64,000 bases of DNA. Source: Cobetia amphilecti. Lineage in GTDB: Bacteria > Pseudomonadota > Gammaproteobacteria > Pseudomonadales > Halomonadaceae. Below the pieces are notes generated by a model. That model ran no database searches, was not told the origin of the DNA, and worked only from the letters and a program-made list of their open reading frames with translations. The position numbers and the translations under genes were made by a program. This document shows positions 44,271 to 54,509 of this stretch, one piece after another (within the stretch, counting starts at the first letter, position 1; each line of letters opens with the position of its first letter). The stretch is from NCBI RefSeq assembly GCF_030010415.1, contig NZ_JASCSA010000009.1; one strand, given 5' to 3'.

Positions 44271-44777
44271 ATGCTGAAGCTTTCCAAGATGACCGATTAT
44301 GCCGCTGTCGTGATGGCGCGCATCGCCCGCGAGCCGGACTCGGCCCATGCGGCGATCGATCTGGCCGAAAGCGTGCAGCTGCCGCATCCCACCGTGAGCA
44401 AGACGCTCAAGGCGTTGGTGCGGGCAGGGCTGCTTGAGTCGCGGCGCGGTGCGCTGGGCGGTTATCGCCTGGCACGCCCGGCCAGCCAGATCACGGCCAG
44501 CGACATCATCAGCGCCATCGAAGGCCCGGTGGCCGTGACCGAGTGCAGCCATGCCGACGGCGATTGCGAGCTGGTCAACACCTGCGGGGTGGCCGACAAC
44601 TGGCAGCGCGTCTCGTACGCCATCAGTGAGCTGCTGGGCAGCGTGACGCTGGCGCATCTGGCGTCATCCGCGCCACTGCGCATGCCGGTGCAACTGCCGA
44701 TTCAGGCCATCAGCCTGTACGGGGATGACGAACCGCCCCCCATGGCCACGGCAGCCAACAGCACCGGTAAACGCTGA
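44271..44777 (+). CDS. sufR: SUF system Fe-S assembly regulator (Rrf2 family)
   Basis: A 168-aa Rrf2-family transcription factor of the type found at the head of gammaproteobacterial suf operons (TIGR02944-like). An N-terminal winged helix (MLKLSKMTDYAAVVMARIA to ESRRGALGGYRLARP) is followed by cysteines Cys92, Cys99 and Cys105 (C-x6-C-x5-C), near the IscR cluster ligands Cys92/98/104, so an Fe-S sensor is likely. ATG 44271 has GGTGGAGG upstream. It leads sufBCDS and probably represses the operon when clusters are sufficient, through the dyad at 44226-44240. The symbol is used loosely; cyanobacterial SufR is a different family. Confidence 0.85.
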   Translation: MLKLSKMTDYAAVVMARIAREPDSAHAAIDLAESVQLPHPTVSKTLKALVRAGLLESRRGALGGYRLARPASQITASDIISAIEGPVAVTECSHADGDCELVNTCGVADNWQRVSYAISELLGSVTLAHLASSAPLRMPVQLPIQAISLYGDDEPPPMATAANSTGKR

Positions 44778-44896
44778 ATCCGTTGCCGCGCGACACACGT
44801 CGCCGTGGCAACACGAACATTCGAACTTCGCTGCGATTCGGGCGGGGTGATCAGGCATCTGAACAGACCCGGAGCTCTCCGGGAGAGGAGACCAGC

Positions 44897-46339
<1,443 letters not shown>

Positions 46340-46413
46340 TCCCGCCGTCCCTTTCGCATTCACCCCATTCTTGAGGGCCGCTCGCGGGCGGCCTGTCAGC
46401 AAAAGGTATCAAC

Positions 46414-47163
46414 ATGCTCGTAGTCAAAGATCTGCACGTTTCGGTGGAAGGCAAGGAAATCCTCAAGGGTCTCGATCTGACCATCAACAAGGGTGAAGTC
46501 CACGCCATCATGGGCCCGAACGGCGCAGGCAAGTCCACGCTGTCTTCCGTGATCGCCGGCAAGGACGGCTATGAAGTGACCTCGGGCACCATTACCTATG
46601 AAGGTGAGGATGTGCTGGAGATGGAAGTCGAAGAGCGTGCGCGTGCCGGCATGCTGCTGGGCTTCCAGTACCCGGTGGAAATCCCGGGGGTCAAGAACGT
46701 CTACCTGCTCAAGGCGGCGCTGAATGCCAAGCGGGAAGCCGAAGGCCTGGGTGAGATTCCGGCCCCGGAATTCATGAAGCTGATCCGCGAGAAACTGGCC
46801 TTCATGCAGATGGACGCCAGCTTCCTGCAGCGCGCCGTCAACGAAGGCTTCTCCGGCGGTGAGAAGAAGCGCAACGAGATCCTGCAGATGCTGGTGCTGG
46901 AACCGAAGCTCGCCATGCTCGACGAGATCGACTCCGGCCTCGACATCGATGCCCTCAAGGTCGTCGCCAAGGGCGTCAACTCGCTGCGCAACGAAGACCG
47001 CGCCGTGCTGATGGTCACCCACTACCAGCGTCTGCTCGAGCACATCGTGCCGGACCAGATCCACGTGCTGATGGATGGCCGCATCGTCAAGTCCGGTGAC
47101 AAGTCGCTGGCACTCGAACTCGAAGCCCAGGGCTATGACTGGCTGCAGGAGGAAACCGCGTAA
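46414..47163 (+). CDS. sufC: Fe-S cluster assembly ATPase SufC
   Basis: SufC is the ABC-type ATPase of SufBC2D. Walker A GPNGAGKSTLSSVIAG (about 34-49), the signature FSGGEKKRNEILQM and Walker B LAMLDEIDSGLDIDAL are present; the form DEIDSGLD is specific to SufC. Length 249 aa (E. coli 248). It is 74 bases after sufB, and its TAA overlaps the sufD ATG by one base. Confidence 0.98.
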   Translation: MLVVKDLHVSVEGKEILKGLDLTINKGEVHAIMGPNGAGKSTLSSVIAGKDGYEVTSGTITYEGEDVLEMEVEERARAGMLLGFQYPVEIPGVKNVYLLKAALNAKREAEGLGEIPAPEFMKLIREKLAFMQMDASFLQRAVNEGFSGGEKKRNEILQMLVLEPKLAMLDEIDSGLDIDALKVVAKGVNSLRNEDRAVLMVTHYQRLLEHIVPDQIHVLMDGRIVKSGDKSLALELEAQGYDWLQEETA

Positions 47164-48575
47164 TGACAGCACTTGCTACCGCGTCCGTCCCCGGCAGCGA
47201 AGCCTTCGCCAGCGAATTCGCTGCCCGCAAGGCTCGCTTTGCGGCCGACTCGAGCTGGATGGCCGCCCGCCGTCAGGCCGGCATCGCCCGCTTTGAAGCC
47301 CTCGGCCTGCCGACCCGCAAGGTCGAGGCCTGGAAGTACACCGACACCCAGGCATTGGGTCGTCAGCAATATCGTCTCGCCGACGATGCAAGCCTCGCGC
47401 CGGCCGTGAAGGATGCGCTGGCTCTCGACGTCGACGCCTACCGTCTGGTGTTCGTCGATGGCCTCTACAATGCCGAGCTGTCCGATGTGGCAGGCCTGCC
47501 CGACACCGTGCGTGTCGTGCCGCTGTCCGACGCCATCGTCAATCAACCGGAAGTCATCGGCGGCTCGCTGAACCGCCTGACCGGCATCGACTTCACGCCG
47601 TTCGTGGCGCTGAACTCCGCCTTCACCGAAGAGGGTGCGGTGATTCAGGTCGGCCCGCGTACGGTGCTCGACAAGCCGGTCTACGTGCTGTTCCTGTCGC
47701 GTGCCGCCGTCGAAGGCCAGCCCGTGACCATGAGCCACCCGCGTCTGCTGGTGCAGCTGGGCAGCCGCGCCGAAGCCAGCGTGATCGAGCATCACATCGG
47801 TGAAAGCGGCGCGACCAACTTCACCAACATGGTCAGCGAAGTGATGCTGGAGCGCGGCGCCGTGCTCAATCACTACAAGCTGGGCGAGGCCGCCACCGGC
47901 GAGACGCATATCGCCTCGCTGCAGGTCGAGCAGCCACGTGACAGCCAGTATCGTTCCATCAACCTGAACACCGGTGGTGGTCTGGTGCGCAACGATATCG
48001 TCTGCGACCTGAACGGCAACAACGCCCATGCACGCCTCGATGGCCTGTTCTTCGGTCGTGATCGCCAGCACGTGGACACCCACTCGCTGGTCAATCACAA
48101 CGAGGCACAGACGTTCTCCGACGAGAACTACAAGGGCATCCTGGCCGACCGCGCCCGTGGCGTCTTCAATGGCCGCGTGCTGGTCAAGCGCGACAGCCAG
48201 CAGATCGAGGCGCATCAGAACAACGCCAACCTGCTGCTGTCGGACCGCGCAGAGATCAACACCAAGCCGGAACTCGAGATCTACGCCGACGACGTCAAGT
48301 GCTCCCACGGCACCACGACCGGTCAGCTCGACGAGACCGCCGTGTTCGCGCTGCGCGCCCGTGGCATCGATGAGCAGACCGCCCGTGGCCTTTTGACCCT
48401 GGCCTTCGCCAACGAAGTCATGACAGGCCTGGGCATCGACGCCATCGCCGAGCGCATCGAGCGCAGTGTCGCGGGACGCCTGCCGTCACGCTTCCATCTC
48501 GATGAGCTGGTCGATCTCAGCGTCGAGCTGGGCGGTGGCGCCGTGGCGGTGGCACGTGATGAGGACTTTGCATGA
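47163..48575 (+). CDS. sufD: Fe-S cluster assembly protein SufD
   Basis: SufD (470 aa; E. coli 423) is the SufB paralogue of the SufBC2D complex, needed for iron acquisition. The N-terminal helical part contains GLPTRKVEAWKYTD, a SufD signature, and the beta-helix carries DRARGVFNGRVLVKRDSQQIEAHQNNANLLLS and DDVKCSHGTTTGQLDE. Start and stop overlap sufC and sufS (ATGA), so the three genes are translationally coupled. Confidence 0.96.
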   Translation: MTALATASVPGSEAFASEFAARKARFAADSSWMAARRQAGIARFEALGLPTRKVEAWKYTDTQALGRQQYRLADDASLAPAVKDALALDVDAYRLVFVDGLYNAELSDVAGLPDTVRVVPLSDAIVNQPEVIGGSLNRLTGIDFTPFVALNSAFTEEGAVIQVGPRTVLDKPVYVLFLSRAAVEGQPVTMSHPRLLVQLGSRAEASVIEHHIGESGATNFTNMVSEVMLERGAVLNHYKLGEAATGETHIASLQVEQPRDSQYRSINLNTGGGLVRNDIVCDLNGNNAHARLDGLFFGRDRQHVDTHSLVNHNEAQTFSDENYKGILADRARGVFNGRVLVKRDSQQIEAHQNNANLLLSDRAEINTKPELEIYADDVKCSHGTTTGQLDETAVFALRARGIDEQTARGLLTLAFANEVMTGLGIDAIAERIERSVAGRLPSRFHLDELVDLSVELGGGAVAVARDEDFA

Positions 48576-49816
48576 GCGCACTCGACAACCTGATGCTCGA
48601 CGTCGTGCGGGTACGCGAGGATTTTCCGATCCTCGAGCGTCGCGTGCATGGTGATGTGCCGCTGATCTATCTGGACAGCGCCGCCACCAGCCAGACGCCG
48701 ACCGCCGTCATCGACGCGATGAGCGACTACTACCGCAAGACCAATGCCAACATCCACCGCGGCCTGCATACCCTGGCGGATGAGGCGACGGCGGCCTTCG
48801 AAGGCACGCGTGAGAAAGTGCGCAGCTTCATCAATGCGCGTCTGACGCGGGAAGTCATCTTCACGCGTGGCACCACCGAGGCGATCAATCTGGTCGCCAA
48901 CAGCTGGGGGGCCAACTGGCTGAACGCCGGTGATGAAGTGCTGATCTCGGTGATGGAGCATCACGCCAACATCGTGCCGTGGCAGCTGCTGGCCGAGCGT
49001 CTCGATATCGTCATCAAGGTCATCCCGTGTGACGACGATGGTGTGCTCGACATGGCGGCCTACCGCGACCTGCTGGGCGAGAAGACACGCCTGGTCTGCG
49101 TCAATCAGGTCTCCAACGCCCTGGGCAGCATCAACCCGGTGGCCGAGATGGCGACGCTGGCGCACGCTCACGACGCGCTGATTCTGGTCGATGGCGCCCA
49201 GGCGGTGCCGCATCAGCAGGTCGATGTGCGCGAGATCGATGCTGACTTCTATGTCTTCTCGGGCCACAAGATGTACGGCCCGACCGGCATCGGTGTGCTC
49301 TACGGCAAGGAAGCGCTGCTGGAGGCAATGCCGCCGTGGCAGGGTGGCGGTGAGATGATCCGCACGGTGTCGTTCGAGAATGGCACCCTGTTCGCGGACC
49401 TGCCGCACAAGTTCGAGGCCGGCACGCCGCCCATCGCCGAGGTCATCGGGCTGGGCAAGGCCATCGACTGGCTGGACTGCACCCACATGGCGCTGATCAC
49501 GCGCTGGGAACAGCAGCTGATGCGCCATGCCAGCGAGCGCATGCGCGAAGTGGACGGCCTGCGCATCATCGGCAACTCGCCCGACAAGGCGGGCGCGATC
49601 TCCTTCGTGGTCGATGGTGCCCACGCCCAGGATATCGGTCTGCTGATCGACCAGCTGGGGGTCGCCATCCGTACCGGCCACCACTGCGCGCAGCCGGTGC
49701 TGCGTCGCTTCGGTGTCGACGCTACCTGTCGGGCCTCCTTCGCGGCCTACAACACGCCGGAAGAGATCGACATGTTCGTCGATGCCCTGCAGCGTGTGCT
49801 GACCATGGTGCGCTGA
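48572..49816 (+). CDS. sufS: Cysteine desulfurase SufS
   Basis: SufS (414 aa; E. coli 406) is the PLP-dependent, group II cysteine desulfurase that supplies sulfur to SufBCD. Lys233 in FSGHKMYGPTG binds PLP and Cys371 in RTGHHCAQP carries the persulfide. Group II enzymes normally need a SufE or SufU partner, and none is encoded in this operon. It overlaps sufD by four bases. Confidence 0.96.
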   Translation: MSALDNLMLDVVRVREDFPILERRVHGDVPLIYLDSAATSQTPTAVIDAMSDYYRKTNANIHRGLHTLADEATAAFEGTREKVRSFINARLTREVIFTRGTTEAINLVANSWGANWLNAGDEVLISVMEHHANIVPWQLLAERLDIVIKVIPCDDDGVLDMAAYRDLLGEKTRLVCVNQVSNALGSINPVAEMATLAHAHDALILVDGAQAVPHQQVDVREIDADFYVFSGHKMYGPTGIGVLYGKEALLEAMPPWQGGGEMIRTVSFENGTLFADLPHKFEAGTPPIAEVIGLGKAIDWLDCTHMALITRWEQQLMRHASERMREVDGLRIIGNSPDKAGAISFVVDGAHAQDIGLLIDQLGVAIRTGHHCAQPVLRRFGVDATCRASFAAYNTPEEIDMFVDALQRVLTMVR

Positions 49817-49851
49817 GCACCCCCCCTGCGGTGGCCCTGACGGGTGCTGAT

Positions 49852-49882
49852 CAATGAGGCTCGCGCATGGCGGGCCTCATTG
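49852..49882 (+). terminator. Stem-loop after sufS
   Basis: caatgaggc pairs with gcctcattg around a loop that has its own short cgc/gcg stem. There is no T-run, so it may be a processing or attenuation site before sufT. Confidence 0.45.
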
Positions 49883-49944
49883 GTATCGGCCCTTGCCAGG
49901 GGATGTTGTCACCCGCACGTCTTGAGTGAACCAACAGAATTCAC

Positions 49945-49969
49945 GAGCCGCATGCCTGTCATGCGGCTC
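49945..49969 (+). promoter_or_regulatory. Hairpin just upstream of the sufT Shine-Dalgarno
   Basis: gagccgcatg pairs perfectly with catgcggctc over a 5-base loop. The stem ends 4-5 bases before AAGGAG of sufT, a position that can modulate ribosome access or protect a processed 5' end. Confidence 0.55.
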
Positions 49970-49983
49970 GGCAAGGAGAGGGC

Positions 49984-50559
49984 ATGAGCCACACTGAAGA
50001 CCAGCTGGCCAGCCTCGGCAAGGGCCAGAAGATGCCGTTGCAGCGGGACGTGGAGGGCATCTCGGTACCGTTCGGCAAGTCGGTGACCCTGCACGAGGAC
50101 TCGGTGGTCGAAGTCATGCAGGCCAAGGGCGGCACCGTCAGCGTTGCCTTCGAGGGTCGCATGTACCTGATCGAGAGCTTCAGCCTCGATGCGCTGGGGC
50201 TGGACGCCGTGCCGCGTCCGCATCTGCCGGCCGGCCAGAGCGATGCCGACATCGAGGCCTTCGTCTGGGCCCAGCTGCGCACCTGCTTCGACCCCGAGAT
50301 CCCGGTCGACATCGTCGAGCTGGGGCTGGTCTATGGCTGTCGTATCGATACCCTGATCAGCGGCGAGAAGATGGTCAATCTCAAGATGACGTTGACCGCG
50401 CCGGGCTGCGGCATGGGCAACGTGATCGCCGAGGACGCCAAACGCAAGATTCTTGGCGCCGAGGATGTCTCCAAGGTCCATGTCGAGATCGTGTTCTCGC
50501 CTGCCTGGTCGCGCGAGATGATGAGTGAGGACGCCCGCCTGGAACTGGGCATGTTCTGA
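49984..50559 (+). CDS. sufT: Putative Fe-S cluster maturation factor SufT
   Basis: A 191-aa SufT-type protein with the MIP18/DUF59 domain (about 90-190): WAQLRTCFDPEIPVDIVELGLVYG, then KMTLTAPGCGMGNVIAEDAK and SPAWSREMMSEDARLELGMF. SufT is implicated in Fe-S protein maturation in several bacteria. An N-terminal part (QRDVEGISVPFGKSVTLHEDSVVEVMQAKGGTVSVAFEG) is typical of the longer SufT forms. It lies 167 bases after sufS on the same strand, with its own SD behind a hairpin, and may be transcribed with the operon. Confidence 0.9.
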   Translation: MSHTEDQLASLGKGQKMPLQRDVEGISVPFGKSVTLHEDSVVEVMQAKGGTVSVAFEGRMYLIESFSLDALGLDAVPRPHLPAGQSDADIEAFVWAQLRTCFDPEIPVDIVELGLVYGCRIDTLISGEKMVNLKMTLTAPGCGMGNVIAEDAKRKILGAEDVSKVHVEIVFSPAWSREMMSEDARLELGMF

Positions 50560-50814
50560 GCATCATCAGCGCGCCTTTGTCGTCTGCTGTTGTCGCCCTT
50601 TACTGACTGCGGCTCCCTGGAGGCCTTTCATGGCCGTCAGTCGCAGTATCACTCGGGTGAGATGCAGCAAACGCAACCGGATGGGCGGGAACCTCTCGTC
50701 CATCCGGCTATCCAATTCACGTTGCTGAGCGTCCGGGCAAGTTGCTGCCTCGGGCCGCGTCGGCACGTCCGTTTGACGGTTTCCCGTATCACCTGCCTCA
50801 AGGAAGACTCCCCA

Positions 50815-51420
50815 ATGCGATTCCAGACTGCGCTGCGCACCCTGACCGCCACCCTGATCCTGAGCACCGCTGCCAGCGCGCAGGCCGCCTGGAAGCTGGA
50901 TGGCGATGTGTCACAGCTGAGCTTCCAGACCACCAAGATGGCCAAGTCGGGCGCCAGCACCGTCGAGACGGATGCTTTCACCTCCTGGCGGGCGCGCGTC
51001 AATGACGCCGGTCAGCTGTCGGTGGAGATCGACCTCGACTCCGCCAGTACCGGCATCGACATTCGTGACCAGCGCGTCAGCGAGAAGCTCTTCGAGTCCG
51101 GCACCTATCCGTTGGCCGTGATGACCGCCAGTCTCGACATGCCGACCCTCAAGGTGATGGAGCCGGGCGACACTCAGAAGGTGGATGTCGAAGGCCAGCT
51201 GACGCTGCACGACAACACCCAGAACCTGCCGATGAGCCTGCAGGTGACGCGCCTGCGCGGCGATCGCTGGCTGGTGCAGACCCTCACGCCGGTGATGGTC
51301 GATGCTGAGCAGTTCGCGCTGGTCGATGGCATTCGCACCCTGCGTGATCTGGCCGGGCTTGGCAACATCGCGACCCAGGTGCCAGTCAACGTCAAGGCCG
51401 TGATGGTGCAGGAAGACTGA
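50815..51420 (+). CDS. YceI-family periplasmic protein
   Basis: A 201-aa secreted protein with a cleavable signal peptide (MRFQTALRTLTATLILSTAASAQA, cleavage before AWKLDG) and a YceI lipocalin-like fold that in other members binds polyprenyl lipids. Matching features are LDGDVSQLSFQTTKMAKSGASTVE near the start, SEKLFESGTYPLAVMTA and VEGQLTLHDNTQNLPMSL. AAGGAAG precedes the ATG at 50815. The open frame upstream is unsupported. Function in the cell is unknown. Confidence 0.85.
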   Translation: MRFQTALRTLTATLILSTAASAQAAWKLDGDVSQLSFQTTKMAKSGASTVETDAFTSWRARVNDAGQLSVEIDLDSASTGIDIRDQRVSEKLFESGTYPLAVMTASLDMPTLKVMEPGDTQKVDVEGQLTLHDNTQNLPMSLQVTRLRGDRWLVQTLTPVMVDAEQFALVDGIRTLRDLAGLGNIATQVPVNVKAVMVQED

Positions 51421-51558
51421 GCGGAGTCACCCGCATGCGTGGCCGGGGAACAGTCAGTGCTGGCAGAGCCTCGGCCGCTTGGGTAGGCTGGGCGCTCATG
51501 CCTGCACGATGTGACGGTAGCGGCAGGAAAGACAGGCAGGGATGGGCGTGAGGAAGAG

Positions 51559-52491
51559 ATGCAGCGAGTGATCATGCGGGCTGGCTGGACCATCGTCGGT
51601 CTGCTGGCCGCCGGTGCAATGACGGTGGTCGGGCTCAACCTCTGGGTCGTGATGGCAACGCACGATCGCATTGCCACGTCACCGCTGACCTGTCAGAGCC
51701 GTGAGGTGGGGATCGTGTTCGGCACCTCCCACGGCCTGGTGGGCGGGGGCAGCAATCCGCACTATCAGGCGCGCCTCGATACCGCCGCCCAGCTCTACCG
51801 CCTGCGCCGCGTCTCCAACCTGCTGCTCTCGGGAGACAACCGCACGCGTTACTACAATGAGCCGATGACCATGTGGCGTGATCTGCGAGCGCGCAACGTG
51901 CCGCAGGAGTTCATGACGCTCGATTACGCGGGCTTCTCCACCTTCGATACCCTCGTACGAGCGCACAAGGTCTTCGGTGTCGACGAGGCGGTGCTGGTCA
52001 CCCAGCCGTGGCATTTGCCGCGTGCGCTGTTCATCGCCGATGCACTGGGCCTGGAGGCGGTAGGCTGTCCGGCCATCTCCGAGCGCCAGCCGCCGGGGCT
52101 CAAGCTGATGCTGCGCGAGTGGCTGGCCCGTGCGGCGACAGTGGGTGATCTCTACCTGTGGGGGCGCAAGCCGCGCTTCCTCGGACCGCAGGAGTCGCTG
52201 CCGACGCCGGTGTTGTCATCGCACTCATCTTCGCATCCCTCATCATCTCACTCCTCAGACAAGCACGTGATGTCGCCGGCGGAGGGCTCCGTGGCGGCCG
52301 GGGCAGGGCAGCAGGCCGCTGTCAGTCGTGATGTGGCGGATGCAGTGGATGTGGCGGATACAGCGAATGCTGCCGGCACGCCGGACCCGCATGCCCTCGC
52401 GCGTCAGGCGCAGGCAAGCCTGCTGGCCAGTCTGCCCGGGGTGAAGCAGGCACTGCTCCAGTGGCTGCCTGTCAGGTCTGATACGAACTAG
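51559..52491 (+). CDS. sanA: SanA-like inner-membrane protein (DUF218/YdcF family)
   Basis: SanA contributes to envelope barrier function (vancomycin exclusion at high temperature in E. coli). The protein has one N-terminal membrane helix (about 6-32) and a DUF218 domain: VGIVFGTS, LLLSGDNRTRYYNEPMTMWRDL, LDYAGFSTFDTLVRAHKVFGV, VTQPWHLPRALFIA and LYLWGRKPRFLGPQE, collinear with E. coli SanA (239 aa). It is 310 aa because of a tail of about 90 residues after PRFLGPQE, rich in Ser/His then Ala/Val/Asp repeats, which is not conserved. ATG 51559 has GTGAGGAAG upstream. Confidence 0.85.
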   Translation: MQRVIMRAGWTIVGLLAAGAMTVVGLNLWVVMATHDRIATSPLTCQSREVGIVFGTSHGLVGGGSNPHYQARLDTAAQLYRLRRVSNLLLSGDNRTRYYNEPMTMWRDLRARNVPQEFMTLDYAGFSTFDTLVRAHKVFGVDEAVLVTQPWHLPRALFIADALGLEAVGCPAISERQPPGLKLMLREWLARAATVGDLYLWGRKPRFLGPQESLPTPVLSSHSSSHPSSSHSSDKHVMSPAEGSVAAGAGQQAAVSRDVADAVDVADTANAAGTPDPHALARQAQASLLASLPGVKQALLQWLPVRSDTN

Positions 52492-52529
52492 CCGCGCATT
52501 GGTCTCGCCAGACGCACAGGGTCAATACG

Positions 52530-52566
52530 AAGACGCCCCGCACTTCCTTGGAAGGCGGGGCGTCTT
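52530..52566. terminator. Bidirectional-type terminator after sanA
   Basis: aagacgccccgc pairs with gcggggcgtctt (12-bp perfect stem) between convergent genes; T-runs are short on both sides. Confidence 0.8.
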
Positions 52567-52595
52567 GCGTTCATGGCCTGGCGGCGGGCAGGTGG

Positions 52596-53054
52596 CTAGC
52601 CGGCGCGGCGGCGGGCGGCCTGACCTGTCTGGTGACGGTACAGCTCGCGGATCAGATGGCGGCAGTTGTGGAAGATGCCTTCCAGTACCTTTTCCATGCT
52701 GTCAGGCAGCGGATGCGTGAAGGCGGTCGAGCAGGCCTGCATCAGGACGCGTTCCTGTTCGAGCAGCTCGTTGATCAGCACCTGATTGTCATTGCCGACG
52801 ATGCTCTTCAGGCGACTCCACAGCCACATGTAGTCATCGCGCTCGACATCGGCGTCGCGCGGCATCAGGCTCAGATGCTTGCGTGTCTCGACTTCCAGGG
52901 CCTGTTTGAGCTCGACACGGCTCGCATAGAAGGGCTCGAAGGCCTTCAGGAGCGCGGGACGCAGCCGTTCGGCGTTATCCTCGAAATAATCAAGACTGTC
53001 TGCCAGGGCTTCCTGGACGCTATCCATCGCCACCTGGCGATTGTCGAGAAACAT
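52596..53054 (-). CDS. Helical protein, possibly DUF2383/ferritin-like
   Basis: A 152-aa, mostly alpha-helical protein that I do not recognise with certainty. The C-terminal half (LKSIVGNDNQVLINELLEQERVLMQACSTAFTHPLPDSMEKVLEGIF) has the layout of PA2169/DUF2383 ferritin-like proteins: a GDD/GND turn, a helix with Glu residues, then a proline-flanked break and a last helix. The N-terminal half is rich in Glu, Leu and Asp. It ends in a basic RRRAG. The start has GGAGGTGACC upstream, a strong RBS, which supports a real gene. It stands alone, convergent with sanA. Confidence 0.6.
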   Translation of the reverse strand: MFLDNRQVAMDSVQEALADSLDYFEDNAERLRPALLKAFEPFYASRVELKQALEVETRKHLSLMPRDADVERDDYMWLWSRLKSIVGNDNQVLINELLEQERVLMQACSTAFTHPLPDSMEKVLEGIFHNCRHLIRELYRHQTGQAARRRAG

Positions 53055-53403
53055 GGGCGGTCACCTCCTCCGTCAGAAGAGATTGTGCGGGTGAAAACAG
53101 TGTTTTTCTACCCCTGAAGGGCAGAAAGTCAGGATATTTATTCCCGCACTGTCAATCCCTGCAGTTTACGACAATACAATGACGTTCTGGTGACGATCAT
53201 CGTTGCCTTCCAGACGCTGGCCTTGCCCTGTTTCCATCGCTCACGCTCGTACACGCGCGGCCATCTGACCCAGAAACGCCAAGGGTGCAGTCATGACGAC
53301 CTGCACCCTTGGGAAACGTTGCGCGCAATGCCCTCAGGCTTCAGCCCTAAGACTCAAGCCCTCAGCCCTCAGCCCTCAGCCCTCAGCCCTCAGCCCTCAG
53401 CCC
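53055..53403. other. Gap with hairpin and heptanucleotide array
   Basis: No gene is supported in this 349-base stretch between the 152-aa protein gene and rimK. It contains an AT-richer part at about 53090-53170, probably the promoter region of the 152-aa gene, a 12-bp hairpin at 53279-53312 and the AGCCCTC array at its right end. Confidence 0.5.
53279..53312 (-). terminator. Inverted repeat downstream of rimK
   Basis: ccaagggtgcag pairs with ctgcacccttgg around a 10-base loop. It lies about 90 bases past the rimK stop on the minus strand and may terminate rimK; the T-run on that side is poor. Confidence 0.55.
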
Positions 53404-53412
53404 TCAGCCCTT
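53357..53412. repeat. Heptanucleotide tandem array AGCCCTC
   Basis: Seven perfect 7-bp units (53357-53405) and an eighth with one change overlap the rimK stop codon (TGA, minus strand, 53404-53406). On the minus strand each unit reads GAGGGCT, so successive units carry TGA triplets in rotating frames. Confidence 0.92.
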
Positions 53413-54312
53413 GGGCTTGGGCGGAATCTTCTTGGCCGGCGCGGCGGACTTGGCGATGTGATCGATGATCAGACCGGCGATGTCCTTGCCGGTGGCCGTC
53501 TCGATACCCTGCAGGCCCGGCGAGGAGTTCACTTCCATGATCACCGGGCCATGATTGGCGCGCAGCAAGTCGACACCGGCGACGGACAGGCCCATGGCCT
53601 TGGCGGCGCGGATGGCGGTGGAGCGTTCTTCCGGCGTGATGCGGATCTCGCTCGCGGTGCCGCCACGGTGCAGGTTGGAGCGGAACTCGCCATCGGCCGC
53701 CTGACGCTTCATGGACGCCACCACCTTGTCCCCCACCACCAGGCAGCGGATGTCGGCGCCACGTGCTTCCTTGATGTATTCCTGCACCATGATGTTGGCT
53801 TTCATGCCCATGAAGGCCTGGATCACGCTCTCGGCGGCCTGGTTGGTCTCGGCGAGTACCACGCCGATGCCCTGGGTGCCTTCCAGCAGCTTGATGACCA
53901 GCGGCGCGCCCTTGACCATGGTGATCAGGTCGGGGATGTCATCCGGCGAATGCGCGAAGCCGGTGACCGGCAGGCCCAGCCCCTTGCGCGACAGCAGCTG
54001 CAGGGAGCGCAGCTTGTCGCGTGAGCGGGAGATGGCCACGGAATCATTGACCACGTAGGTGCCCATCATCTCGAACTGACGCAGCACGGCGCAGCCATAG
54101 AAGGTGACGGAGGCACCGATGCGCGGCACGACGGCATCGAAGTGCTCGATCTCGGCGCCCTTGTAATGGATGGAGGGGCGGTGCGAGGCGATGTTCATGT
54201 AGCAACGCAGCGTGTCCACCACGCGTGCGGTGTGGCCACGTGCCTCGGCGGCCTCGATCAGGCGACGGGTGGAGTAGAGGCGTGAGTTACGCGACAGGAT
54301 ACCGATATGCAT
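53404..54312 (-). CDS. rimK: Ribosomal protein S6--L-glutamate ligase RimK
   Basis: RimK (302 aa; E. coli 300) is an ATP-grasp ligase that adds glutamates to the C-terminus of ribosomal protein S6 (RpsF). Features: LSRNSRLYSTRRLIEAAEARGH at the start, the ATP-grasp segments VIKLLEGTQGIGVVLAET and VQEYIKEARGADIRCLVVGDKVVASMKR, and the metal-binding VIMEVNSSPGLQGIE. The tail is Lys/Pro-rich (AKKIPPKPKG). rimB lies 197 bases upstream on the same strand, so both halves of the glutamylation cycle are together. Confidence 0.96.
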   Translation of the reverse strand: MHIGILSRNSRLYSTRRLIEAAEARGHTARVVDTLRCYMNIASHRPSIHYKGAEIEHFDAVVPRIGASVTFYGCAVLRQFEMMGTYVVNDSVAISRSRDKLRSLQLLSRKGLGLPVTGFAHSPDDIPDLITMVKGAPLVIKLLEGTQGIGVVLAETNQAAESVIQAFMGMKANIMVQEYIKEARGADIRCLVVGDKVVASMKRQAADGEFRSNLHRGGTASEIRITPEERSTAIRAAKAMGLSVAGVDLLRANHGPVIMEVNSSPGLQGIETATGKDIAGLIIDHIAKSAAPAKKIPPKPKG

Positions 54313-54509
54313 GAAATCCTCCGGAGCCGAATGGGCCAGACAGAGATAGGAATGAATCAGAAGAAGACTGACGTGATGCCCGTCAGGAGGCGTGGTATTC
54401 GCCGGTGAAGCCTTTGTCGTCTCGAGGCGTCACGCGATGCAGATGGCAGCGGGGCCAGCGCCTTGAGGCGAGATGCCGAAGCATGCCGCCGCGCGCTTGG
54501 CTGGTGCCG

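Noticed and set aside
53293..54024. A frame beginning in the heptanucleotide array and running antisense to rimK
   Set aside because: The repeat region has no start signals and the rest is antisense to rimK.
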